Shown here: in pieces, positions 1 through 7,390 of the stretch
Layout: the number at the start of each line of letters is the position of its first letter
How positions within the stretch are numbered: the first letter of the stretch is position 1
From: Stenotrophomonas nitritireducens
GTDB taxonomy: Bacteria; Pseudomonadota; Gammaproteobacteria; Xanthomonadales; Xanthomonadaceae
DNA length: 64,000 nucleotides
Assembly: GCF_001431425.1 (NCBI RefSeq)
Contig: NZ_LDJG01000018.1
Location: 1-64,000, forward strand
Direction of reading: 5' to 3'
Position numbers and translations under genes: made by a program
The notes under the pieces: model-generated
Told to the model about the DNA's origin: nothing
Databases searched by the model: none
Seen by the model: only the letters and a program-made list of their open reading frames with translations

Positions 1-1
1 C

Positions 2-1075
2 GAGGCCGGCGTGGTGATCGGCACGCTGCCGACCGGGCCGCGCAATGCCATCACCGACGTGGCCGGGGTCGGCGTCGGCCATGCGACCTTGAACGAGGGC
101 ACGCGCCTGCATACCGGCGTCACCGCGATCCTGCCGCATGCCGGCAACCTGTACCGGCAGCGGGTGCCGGCGGCGATCGTCGTCGGCAACGGCTACGGCA
201 AGCTGGCCGGCATCACCCAGGTGCAGGAGCTGGGCGAACTGGAGACGCCGATCCTGCTGACCGGGACGTTGAGCACCTGGAAGGTCGCCGACGCGACGGT
301 GGACTGGCTGCTGCGCCAGCCGGGCATGGAACAGGTGCGTTCGATCAATCCCGTTGTCGGTGAGACCAACGACGGCTACCTCAGCGACATCCGCGCCCGG
401 CCGGTGACGCCGGCGCTGGTGGAGCGCGCCCTGGCCTCGCCGTCCTATGCCGACGTGGAGGAAGGCGATGTCGGTGCCGGCGCCGGCACGGTCGCCTTCG
501 GCTGGAAGGGCGGCATCGGCACCAGTTCGCGGCACCTGTCCGCAGCCGATGGCGGCTACACGGTCGGGGTGCTGGTGCAGAGCAATTTCGGCGGCGAACT
601 CACCATCGCCGGCGTGCCGGTCTGGAAGGCGCTGCCGGACCCGGCGGCGTACGCGCGCAGCCTGGCAGTGCCGCCGCCGAGCACCGGCGACGGCAGCATC
701 ATGATGGTGGTCGCCACCGATGCGCCGCTGGACGCGGCGCAGCTGCAGCGGCTGGCGAAGCGGGCGCTGGTCGGGTTGGCGCGTACCGGCTCGGTGATGT
801 CCAACGGTTCGGGCGACTACGTCATCGCCTTCTCCACGGCGAAGGAGAACCGGCGCGATCCGGAGGTGGCGGTGCAGCCGGCGCGCAGTGTCGCCGGCGA
901 GGCCATGTCGCCGCTGTTCCAGGCCGCCGCCGAGGCGACCGAGGAAGCCATCGTCAATTCGCTGTTCCGCGCCCATACCGTGCAGGGTCATCGCGGCACC
1001 GCGGCCGCGCTGCCGCTGGAGCCGGTGCTGGAAGCGGTACGGCGGGCGAAGGCGGCGGTGCCGGCTTCGCACTGA
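2..1075 (+). CDS. P1 (S58, DmpA/BapA-type) aminopeptidase, 5' end missing
   Basis: Autoprocessing N-terminal-nucleophile peptidase of the DmpA family. Known members release N-terminal D- or L-residues or beta-amino acids from small peptides. The reading frame is open to the left window edge. The first visible GTG (base 11) already lies inside the conserved start of the domain (GPRNAITDVAGVGVGH), so roughly 20 residues plus any signal peptide lie outside. Family motifs visible are VGNGYGKL, VQSNFGG and GDGSIMMV; the GDG-S step (Ser about 229 from base 11) matches the self-cleavage site of DmpA, whose nucleophile is Ser250 of 375 residues. It is followed on the same strand by a beta-lactamase-like gene and sits beside D-glutamate genes, which fits a role with D-amino-acid peptides. 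The family call is firm; the substrate is inference. Confidence 0.9.
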   Translation, partial: EAGVVIGTLPTGPRNAITDVAGVGVGHATLNEGTRLHTGVTAILPHAGNLYRQRVPAAIVVGNGYGKLAGITQVQELGELETPILLTGTLSTWKVADATVDWLLRQPGMEQVRSINPVVGETNDGYLSDIRARPVTPALVERALASPSYADVEEGDVGAGAGTVAFGWKGGIGTSSRHLSAADGGYTVGVLVQSNFGGELTIAGVPVWKALPDPAAYARSLAVPPPSTGDGSIMMVVATDAPLDAAQLQRLAKRALVGLARTGSVMSNGSGDYVIAFSTAKENRRDPEVAVQPARSVAGEAMSPLFQAAAEATEEAIVNSLFRAHTVQGHRGTAAALPLEPVLEAVRRAKAAVPASH

Positions 1076-1166
1076 CGGCACGCTTTCCAGCGCGCAGCGG
1101 CACCCCATGCCGCATGGCCGCGACGGTGCCGCTGTCGTCGCGCTCACCCCGAACGATGGAGAACCC

Positions 1167-2207
1167 ATGCACGCACTGATCGCCGCCTTGCCGCACTGGC
1201 GCCGGCTCCCGTTTGCGGCCGCGCTGGTGGCCTTCGTCCTCGCCTTGCCCTGCGTGGCGCCGGCCGTCGCCGCGCCCGCGCCGCCGTCGGCCGATGGCCT
1301 GCAACGGGAGCTCGACCGGCTCATCGCCCCATTCGACGGCAAGGTCGGCGCCTATGTGCTGGACCTGCGCAGCGGCCGCAGCGCGCAGGTGAACGGTGGA
1401 AGCGGTTTTCCGATGGCCAGCACGGTCAAGGTGCCGGTCGCCGTACACATCCTCGCCCTGGTCGACGAGGGCCGGCTCGACCTGCGGCAGCAGGTCCTGC
1501 TGCAGGCGGCGGACATCTACCCGGCGATGGGCGGGCCGATGGACATCCATCTGAGCGCGGGTTCGGCCATCACCGTGCGCGACCTGCTGCACATGATGTT
1601 GACCGTCAGCGACAACAATGCAACCGACATCCTGATCCGCCTCGGCGGCGGTCCGGCCGCGGTGGACGCGCGCATGCGCGCGCTGGGCATCGGCGGCATC
1701 CGCGTGGACCGCTACATCTGGGAGATGCTCGCGCACTACATGGGCGAGCTCGAGGTGTCGGCCGACCGGCCGATCAGCCATGAGGCCTATGCGGTTCTCG
1801 ACGCGACCGTGCGGAGCGTCGAGGAACAACGGCGCTTCACCCGCCTGTACAACCAGGACCCGCGCGATACCAGCACGCCGGCGGGCATGGCCGAACTGTT
1901 GCGGCGCATCTGGGAGGGCAGGGCATTGCGCCCCGATACCACCGCCGTGCTCAAGGCGATCCTGCTGGACTGCCGCACCGGGCAGGGGCGGCTGAAGGGC
2001 ATGCTGCCCGAGGCCACGCCGGTCGCGCACAAGACCGGCACGGTGGACGAGGTGATCAACGACGTGGGCGTGATCACGCTGCCGGGCGGCAGGGGCGAGA
2101 TGGTGGTGGCGGTGTATCTCGTCTCCGGCGCCGGCGACCAGACCAGGGACCGGATGATCGCGCAGGTCGCGCGCGCCGCCCACGATTACTTCGTGTTCGT
2201 TCCGTAA
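1167..2207 (+). CDS. class A beta-lactamase-like serine hydrolase with altered omega loop
   Basis: A 346-residue exported protein with a hydrophobic signal sequence (residues about 14-37, ending near AVAA). Three class A landmarks are present: SxxK as S85-T-V-K88, SDN as S148-D149-N150, and KTG as K289-T290-G291. The omega loop is abnormal. Where TEM has R164-W-E166-P-E-L-N170, this protein has R182-Y-I-W-E-M-L, so neither Glu166 nor Asn170 is in place, and about 40 extra residues separate this point from the conserved RDTSTP stretch (R233-P238). It may therefore be a penicillin-binding or D-peptide hydrolase rather than a drug-resistance enzyme, or it may use another general base. The start at 1167 was chosen because the signal peptide follows it. 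It is 90 bp downstream of the DmpA-like gene and convergent with the luxR-type gene. Confidence 0.8.
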   Translation: MHALIAALPHWRRLPFAAALVAFVLALPCVAPAVAAPAPPSADGLQRELDRLIAPFDGKVGAYVLDLRSGRSAQVNGGSGFPMASTVKVPVAVHILALVDEGRLDLRQQVLLQAADIYPAMGGPMDIHLSAGSAITVRDLLHMMLTVSDNNATDILIRLGGGPAAVDARMRALGIGGIRVDRYIWEMLAHYMGELEVSADRPISHEAYAVLDATVRSVEEQRRFTRLYNQDPRDTSTPAGMAELLRRIWEGRALRPDTTAVLKAILLDCRTGQGRLKGMLPEATPVAHKTGTVDEVINDVGVITLPGGRGEMVVAVYLVSGAGDQTRDRMIAQVARAAHDYFVFVP

Positions 2208-2231
2208 GGGCCGGAGCGCGGCCGCGACGGT

Positions 2232-3344
2232 TCAGTTCAGCAGCCGCGCCAGCTGCGTGCGGTTGGCGACGTTCAACTTGCGGAAGATGGAGCTGATCTG
2301 GGACTCGATGGTCTTGCGCGAGCGGCACAGGCGCTCGGCGATGGCTTCGTTGCGCAGTCCCGAGGCGACCAGGCCGGCAACCTTGCGCTCGCTGGGCGAG
2401 AGGCACTGCAGCACGGGCAGGGCGCGTGCGGAGGGCGCTTCGGCCGCTTCATCGGCGTCGCCGTCGGGCGCGAGGATCAGCAGGTGCTGCGCATGGCGGA
2501 AGGAATTGCCGGGCGCCGAACTGATCTCCACCCGCAGGGCCTCCCCCGCGCGCTGCGGGTGCGCGATGGCGAAGCTGGTCCGTTGCCCGGGCGCGGTGGC
2601 CACGCCGGTGGCGTCTTCCATCCAGCGGCGCAGCGGCGCTTCGATCGCGCGCGGCAGGCGCCCGCTGCGTTCCGTATCGGTACTCCAGCGCCGGCAGATG
2701 CGCTTGGCTTCGCGCGACATGTAGGACGGCGCCAGCGCCTGGTCCACCAGCACCGCGGCCAGCGGCAGTTCGTACAGCAGGTCCTCCACCGCCTTGTGCC
2801 GCAGGCGGTCGGATTCGAGCATGCGCACGCGCTGCAGGCTGGCGTCCAGCAAGGGATACAGTTCGGCCAGGAAGGCCAGTTCGGCGTCGGCCAGTTCGGT
2901 GTGCGCGGTGAGGATGCGGATGCTCAGCACCGCTTCCAGCCGCGTGCCGTCCCAGAATGCCAGGTGGATGAACTCGCGCCAGGCCGGCGCGGGGTTCTGC
3001 GCCCGGAGCCGTTCCGGCGCAAGCGCATCCTGCGAGGCGATCTGCGAGAACGTGTACCAGCGGATCCGCGGGTTCGCGTCCAGATAGGGCGCGGCCACTT
3101 CCAGGCTGGTGACCAGGCGGGTCCCGTCGTCGCCGGTGCCGGCCAGGTGATGGCGGCCCTGCAGCGGCTGGTAGCCGTCGATGTCGAACAGCAGGCTGCA
3201 GGAATGGCAGGGCAGCGCCTTGTTGATCAGCGCCGCACAGGCCTGCCACAGCGAGGCCATGTCGAGCGCTTTCACCAACGCCGCGCGTTCGACGGCCAGT
3301 CCGTCCGCATGGGCGGATGCGCGGGTGGCATCGAACATCAACAT
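2232..3344 (-). CDS. LuxR-family transcriptional regulator
   Basis: A 370-residue DNA-binding regulator. The C-terminal ~60 residues form a LuxR/FixJ-type helix-turn-helix (LSPSERKVAGLVASGL, then AIAERLCRSRKTIESQI and the RKLNVANRTQLARL end). The N-terminal two thirds have no receiver Asp or P-loop and look like a GAF/PAS-type sensor region. The ATG at 3344 is preferred to the in-frame ATG 13 codons upstream because GGGAG lies six bases before it. It is divergent from dgcN-dgcA across 288 bp, which hold the CGGG-N5-CCCG palindrome at 3505-3519, so it is the natural candidate to control dgcNA and, through a second site at 7125, the TonB receptor. The ligand is unknown. Confidence 0.85.
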   Translation of the reverse strand: MLMFDATRASAHADGLAVERAALVKALDMASLWQACAALINKALPCHSCSLLFDIDGYQPLQGRHHLAGTGDDGTRLVTSLEVAAPYLDANPRIRWYTFSQIASQDALAPERLRAQNPAPAWREFIHLAFWDGTRLEAVLSIRILTAHTELADAELAFLAELYPLLDASLQRVRMLESDRLRHKAVEDLLYELPLAAVLVDQALAPSYMSREAKRICRRWSTDTERSGRLPRAIEAPLRRWMEDATGVATAPGQRTSFAIAHPQRAGEALRVEISSAPGNSFRHAQHLLILAPDGDADEAAEAPSARALPVLQCLSPSERKVAGLVASGLRNEAIAERLCRSRKTIESQISSIFRKLNVANRTQLARLLN

Positions 3345-3504
3345 GGCATCTCCCGGGAACTGCGGACATCGCGGCGGCGGCATCGCGCGCAGGCATGCGG
3401 CGAACGGCGTTCATGGCTATGTAACAGCGGCCCACCGCGCTGGCAAGTGGCGGAGGAGGTGGACGCCGGCGCGATGGATGGCGGTCGGACGCGGCGGGGA
3501 ATAT

Positions 3505-3542
3505 CCGGGTTTTTCCCGATTCGCGGCGGCGCGCGATATGGT
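3505..3542 (+). promoter_or_regulatory. candidate operator and -10 box upstream of dgcN
   Basis: The palindrome CCGGGTTTTTCCCGA at 3505-3519 is followed by TTCGCGGC and by the -10-like hexamer TATGGT at 3537-3542. A closely related block with the same right flank recurs at 7125-7169 before the TonB receptor. The palindrome would centre near -37 relative to the predicted start of transcription, a usual place for a LuxR-type activator. No experimental support; inferred from the repeat. Confidence 0.5.
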
Positions 3543-3632
3543 CGAATGGCAAGGGTCATATCGAGCTCGGGCAAAGGTGGCAGCCATGCGATACACGAAT
3601 GAACGGCGGCACGCAGGAAGGGAGGCGAAGCC

Positions 3633-4655
3633 ATGAGCGCAGCGCCCGGCAGGGTGGTCCTGCACATGCCTTACCTGTTGTTCCTGGGCGAGGAGACCAA
3701 TCCGCTGAAGGCCAAGACCGCCTTCGGCCTGCGCGACTGGAGCGCGCCGGACTGCATCGGCCAGACACGATTGCCCGGCGGTGGCATCGACCTCGGCCTG
3801 CCGGAGATGGACCCCGCCGCCGCGGCTGCGGCCGGCGCGCGTTCGCTGGTGATCGGCGTCACCCCGGTCGGCGGACGCATTCCCGCACATTGGGGGCCAT
3901 TGCTGATCGCCGCGGTCGAAGCGGGCCTGGACATCGTCAGCGGGCTGCACACGCCGCTGGAATTGGTGCCTGGCCTCGCGTCGGCGGCTGCGCATTCGGG
4001 CGCGCGGCTGGTGGACGTGCGCCGTCCGCCGGACAACCTGCCGCGCGCCACCGGCAAGCGGCGCAGCGGCAAGCGCGTGGCCATGGTCGGCACCGACTGC
4101 GCGCTGGGCAAGAAATACACCGCGCTGGCGCTGGCGCGGGCGATGCGCGGGCAGGGCGTGGACGCCGATTTCCGCGCCACCGGCCAGACCGGGATCATGA
4201 TCGCCGGCGCCGGCATCGCGGTGGATGCGGTGATCGCCGATTTCATCGCCGGCGCCGCCGAATGCATCTCGCCGGAAGCCGCTCCCGAGCACTGGGATCT
4301 CATCGAAGGGCAGGGGTCGTTGTTCCATCCGGCCTATGCCGGCGTCACCCTCGGCCTGCTGCACGGCTCGCAGGCCGATGGCCTGATCCTGTGCCACGAC
4401 CCGCTGCGCACGCATCTGGTCAGCTGGCCGGATTACCCGGTGCCGGGCCTGGCGGTGGCGCGCGACCTGTACCTGCAGGCGGCGCGGCTGACCAATCCCG
4501 GCGCGCGCCTGGTCGGAGTGAGCCTGAACACCTCGGCGATGGACGATGCCGCCGCGCAGGAAGCGCTGGAACGCGCCGGGCGCGAGCTCGGCGTGCCTGC
4601 CTTCGACCCGATGCGCAGCCGCCTGGACCAGGTGGTCGCCTCGATCATGGGATGA
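3633..4655 (+). CDS. dgcN: DgcN, D-glutamate N-acetyltransferase (DUF1611)
   Basis: A 340-residue cytoplasmic protein of the DUF1611 family. Characterised DgcN proteins acetylate D-glutamate to N-acetyl-D-glutamate as the first step of D-Glu catabolism. Visible features are the N-terminal family stretch LFLGEETNPLKAKTAFGL, the central P-loop-like GTDCALGKKYT (about residues 153-163), FRATGQTGIM, and the acidic IEGQGSLFHPAYAGVTLG. GGGAGG nine bases before the ATG supports the start. Its partner dgcA begins 10 bp after the stop, so the two form an operon. The family and pairing are clear; the D-Glu substrate is carried over from the described DgcN-DgcA pathway. Confidence 0.88.
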   Translation: MSAAPGRVVLHMPYLLFLGEETNPLKAKTAFGLRDWSAPDCIGQTRLPGGGIDLGLPEMDPAAAAAAGARSLVIGVTPVGGRIPAHWGPLLIAAVEAGLDIVSGLHTPLELVPGLASAAAHSGARLVDVRRPPDNLPRATGKRRSGKRVAMVGTDCALGKKYTALALARAMRGQGVDADFRATGQTGIMIAGAGIAVDAVIADFIAGAAECISPEAAPEHWDLIEGQGSLFHPAYAGVTLGLLHGSQADGLILCHDPLRTHLVSWPDYPVPGLAVARDLYLQAARLTNPGARLVGVSLNTSAMDDAAAQEALERAGRELGVPAFDPMRSRLDQVVASIMG

Positions 4656-4665
4656 GGCGACGACG

Positions 4666-5646
4666 ATGCGTACGCTGCACGCCAGGCCGCATGCCTGGAA
4701 ACTGAGGGAACCGTTCGCCATCGCCCGCGGCGTGCGGAGCGAGGCGCGCGTGGTCATCGTCGAACTGCACGAGGATGGCCTGGTCGGCCGCGGCGAGGCC
4801 GGCGGCATCGCCTACCAGGGCGAGACACCGGAAAGCATGCTCGCGCAGATCGAGCAGGTGCGCGCGGAAATGGAGCGGGGCTGCGACCGCCACGACCTGC
4901 TGCGGCTGCTGCCTGCCGGCGGCGCGCGACATGCGCTGGACGCGGCGCTGTGGGATCTGGAAGCCCGGCGCAGCGGCGTGCCGGCGTGGACACGCGCGGG
5001 CATCGGCCAATGGCAGCCGGTCGACAGCGCGGTGACCATCGGCATCCGCGACGTCGCCGCCTACGAAGCCACCGCGCGCGCGCATGCCGACTACCCGTGG
5101 CTCAAGGTGAAGGTTGGCAAGGGCTCGCCGCTGGACGCGGTGGCCGCGGTGCGCCGCGGCGCGCCGCGGGCGCGGTTGATCGTCGATGCCAACCAGTCGT
5201 GGAGCGTGGACGAACTGCGGGCTTACGTACCTGCCCTGCAGCCGTTCGGCGTGGACCTGCTCGAGCAGCCGGTAGCGGTGGCGCACAGCGACGGACTGCG
5301 CGGCTACGACGGCGCGATTCCGGTCTGCGCCGACGAAGCGCTGTCCACGCTGGACGATCTCCCGGGACTGGTCGGCCGCTACCAGTTCGTCAACATCAAG
5401 CTGGACAAGACCGGCGGCCTGACCGCCGCGCTGGAGCTGGCCGCGGCGGCACGCGCGGCGGGTTTCCGGCTCATGGTGGGCTGCATGCTGGGCGGTTCGG
5501 TGTCGGTCGCACCGGGCATGGTGCTGGCGCAGCTGTGCGAAGTCTGCGACCTGGACGGCCCCTGGCTGCAGGCCGAGGACTGGCCGGGCGGAATCGTCTA
5601 CCAGCGCGGGCGCATGTCGATGCCGGAACCGGCGCTCTGGGGTTGA
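4666..5646 (+). CDS. dgcA: DgcA, N-acetyl-D-glutamate racemase (enolase superfamily)
   Basis: A 326-residue enolase-superfamily enzyme of the dipeptide epimerase/MLE subgroup. Catalytic and Mg-binding residues are all visible: K147-V-K149, D174-A-N176, E200, D223 and K245. Next to dgcN it is expected to convert N-acetyl-D-glutamate to N-acetyl-L-glutamate, which then enters central metabolism. Sequence alone cannot exclude an L-Ala-D/L-Glu epimerase, the other well-known member of this subgroup. That enzyme also handles murein peptides and would fit the neighbourhood equally well. The start ATG at 4666 is ten bases after the dgcN stop. A hairpin follows the stop. Confidence 0.85.
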   Translation: MRTLHARPHAWKLREPFAIARGVRSEARVVIVELHEDGLVGRGEAGGIAYQGETPESMLAQIEQVRAEMERGCDRHDLLRLLPAGGARHALDAALWDLEARRSGVPAWTRAGIGQWQPVDSAVTIGIRDVAAYEATARAHADYPWLKVKVGKGSPLDAVAAVRRGAPRARLIVDANQSWSVDELRAYVPALQPFGVDLLEQPVAVAHSDGLRGYDGAIPVCADEALSTLDDLPGLVGRYQFVNIKLDKTGGLTAALELAAAARAAGFRLMVGCMLGGSVSVAPGMVLAQLCEVCDLDGPWLQAEDWPGGIVYQRGRMSMPEPALWG

Positions 5647-5668
5647 GCGCGCGTTGAGCGCAACCACC

Positions 5669-5699
5669 AGGCCGGTCGCGGCATGACCGCGGCCGGCCT
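5669..5699. terminator. bidirectional terminator hairpin between dgcA and the S12 gene
   Basis: Arms AGGCCGGTCGCGG (5669-5681) and CCGCGGCCGGCCT (5687-5699) pair over 13 bp with one G-U pair and a five-base loop. It lies between convergent genes. There is no long T run, so its strength is uncertain. Confidence 0.55.
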
Positions 5700-5712
5700 T
5701 CCGCATGCGGCT

Positions 5713-6870
5713 TCAGTCCTGCGCGCTTGACCAGTCGACGGCCGGGTAGTCGCCCGGCCCCATGAACGCGCGCAGTACCTGCTTGTAGGCGGCCGGCCCG
5801 TTCTCGCTGTTGGTGAACAGCACCAGGCTCTCGCCGCTGGCCGGGTCGAGCATGAACAGCGCCTTGAAGCCGGGGTTGTCGCCCCAGTGCCAGACCAGTT
5901 GCCTGCCGTCGGCGTCCTGCAGGCCGACGCCGAGTCCCCAGGCGATGAACGGGTCGGCCGGGCTGGGCGAGGCCGGATCGTCGGCATCGCTGGAGGGCGC
6001 GAACATCAGCGCGTGCGTGGCCGGCTTCAGTCCTTCGCCGCGATACAACGCCTTCTGGATGAAATTGTCGTAGTCGTGGGCATTGGTGACCAGCGTCCAC
6101 GCCGTGTTCTCCCAGGCGAACACACGGTCCGGTTCGGGCGTGCCGTCCTTGTCGTGGCCGGACGCGTTGCGCGCGTCGAAGGCGTGGTCGGTGAGGTAAC
6201 TGCTGCTGGGCATGTCGAACCGCGAGAACACCTCGCGCGCGGCAAGCGCGTTCCAGCTCGACCCGGTGATGTGTTCGAGGGTGCGCTGCAGCAGGTAGAA
6301 GCCCTCGCCGGAATAGGCGTAGTGCTCGCCGGGCGCGAATCTGCTTTCCAGCGGCGTGCGGTCGATCGCCGGATCCGACGGCGATATCTGCCAGTTGCGC
6401 AGTCCGCTGGTGTGGTTGAGCACCATGCGCGCGGTGATCCTGCGCGCCAGCGGGTTGTCCCGGGTTCTTGCCGAATGCCAGTAATCCCACAGCGGTGTGT
6501 CCAGGTCGAGTTTCCCTTCATCGACCAGGTGCAGCGCGATGTAGGCGCCGACGACCTTGGACAGCGAGGCTGCCTGGAAAACCGTATCGCCGCCTACCTT
6601 CGCCGCCGCGCCGCTTTTCAGTACGCCATGGCAATACGCCTCGGAGATTCCCCCGCGCGTATGGATCAACTGCGCGCCGGGAATGGCGTGGGCGCGCATC
6701 GCCGCATCGAATGCTTCGCGCCTGGCCAGCGCATCGCCGGTTCCGGCCGATGCGGCCATGCCGCAGCCGCGACTGGCGGCGGGCGCCGGAGCAGAGGGCT
6801 GCGCGTGTGCGTCTGCGATGGAGAACAGCGCGAGCGCCAGAACGGTCGCGCGAGGTACCTGGATCTTCAT
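5713..6870 (-). CDS. secreted S12-type serine hydrolase (class C beta-lactamase/DD-peptidase fold)
   Basis: A 385-residue exported protein with a signal peptide that probably ends at ADAHAQ (residue about 24). The active-site SxxK is S102-L-S-K105, the second motif is Y186-S-G, and the KTG box is replaced by H328-W-G, the usual pattern of S12 esterases, D-aminopeptidases and DD-peptidase relatives. The ATG at 6870 follows GGGGAAA and begins the signal peptide; a longer frame upstream has no signal sequence. It is divergent from the TonB receptor gene and shares the 520-bp region holding the 7125 operator. A role in trimming D-amino-acid-containing peptides in the periplasm is inferred from context. 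Confidence 0.82.
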   Translation of the reverse strand: MKIQVPRATVLALALFSIADAHAQPSAPAPAASRGCGMAASAGTGDALARREAFDAAMRAHAIPGAQLIHTRGGISEAYCHGVLKSGAAAKVGGDTVFQAASLSKVVGAYIALHLVDEGKLDLDTPLWDYWHSARTRDNPLARRITARMVLNHTSGLRNWQISPSDPAIDRTPLESRFAPGEHYAYSGEGFYLLQRTLEHITGSSWNALAAREVFSRFDMPSSSYLTDHAFDARNASGHDKDGTPEPDRVFAWENTAWTLVTNAHDYDNFIQKALYRGEGLKPATHALMFAPSSDADDPASPSPADPFIAWGLGVGLQDADGRQLVWHWGDNPGFKALFMLDPASGESLVLFTNSENGPAAYKQVLRAFMGPGDYPAVDWSSAQD

Positions 6871-7124
6871 CTTTTCCCCGGTCTGTTCGAAAAGGTGGTG
6901 ACTGCCGTGCATCGCGGCGCCTGCGGGCGCGGAGCGATCGGAAAGCGCGGTACGCAGGGCGCCATGGACGGATTCCGCAATGCTGTCATGCATGCCGGCC
7001 GCGGCAACCATACCGCATCCGCGAGCGCATCAAGGCGGTTTGAAGATGCTTTTTTCAAGCTGTTTTTCATTGTTTCCGATGCGACCGGCCGATGCCTGCG
7101 AAAGTCGCTTCCGCGTGCGAAGAA

Positions 7125-7169
7125 TCGGGGTTTCTCCCGATGCGCGGCCGGCCGGGCAGCGCCTAGGAT
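7125..7169 (+). promoter_or_regulatory. candidate operator and -10 box upstream of the TonB receptor
   Basis: The palindrome TCGGGGTTTCTCCCGA (7125-7140) is followed by TGCGCGGC and by TAGGATCGATGGCA, whose TAGGAT (7164-7169) is a -10-like hexamer. This closely resembles the 3505 site (CCCGATTCGCGGC, then TATGGTCGAATGGCA). The predicted leader to the receptor start is about 215 nt and contains a small CAGGAC/GTCCTG hairpin near 7307-7325. Apart from these elements, the 520 bp between the divergent genes show no gene. Confidence 0.5.
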
Positions 7170-7390
7170 CGATGGCACGTTCCGGGAAAACGCGGCCCGC
7201 AGGCTCGCCGCGACGGCTGCCGCCGTGCGACCGGAACCTTCCGGGTCGGGCATGGCATCCGGCGTTGCCAGGTGCAGCGCCGACAACCGCGTCCGTGCCC
7301 GGAAGCAGGACAGGAGCGTCCTGCGCCACATATCGCCATCGCCGCAACGCCACCCAGCCGATCCACGCCGAGCAACCGGGGAGACGAACC

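Noticed and set aside
7011-7390. A riboswitch in the long leader before the TonB receptor
   Set aside because: Only a small CAGGAC/GTCCTG hairpin is visible; no cobalamin, TPP or other known conserved core was recognised.
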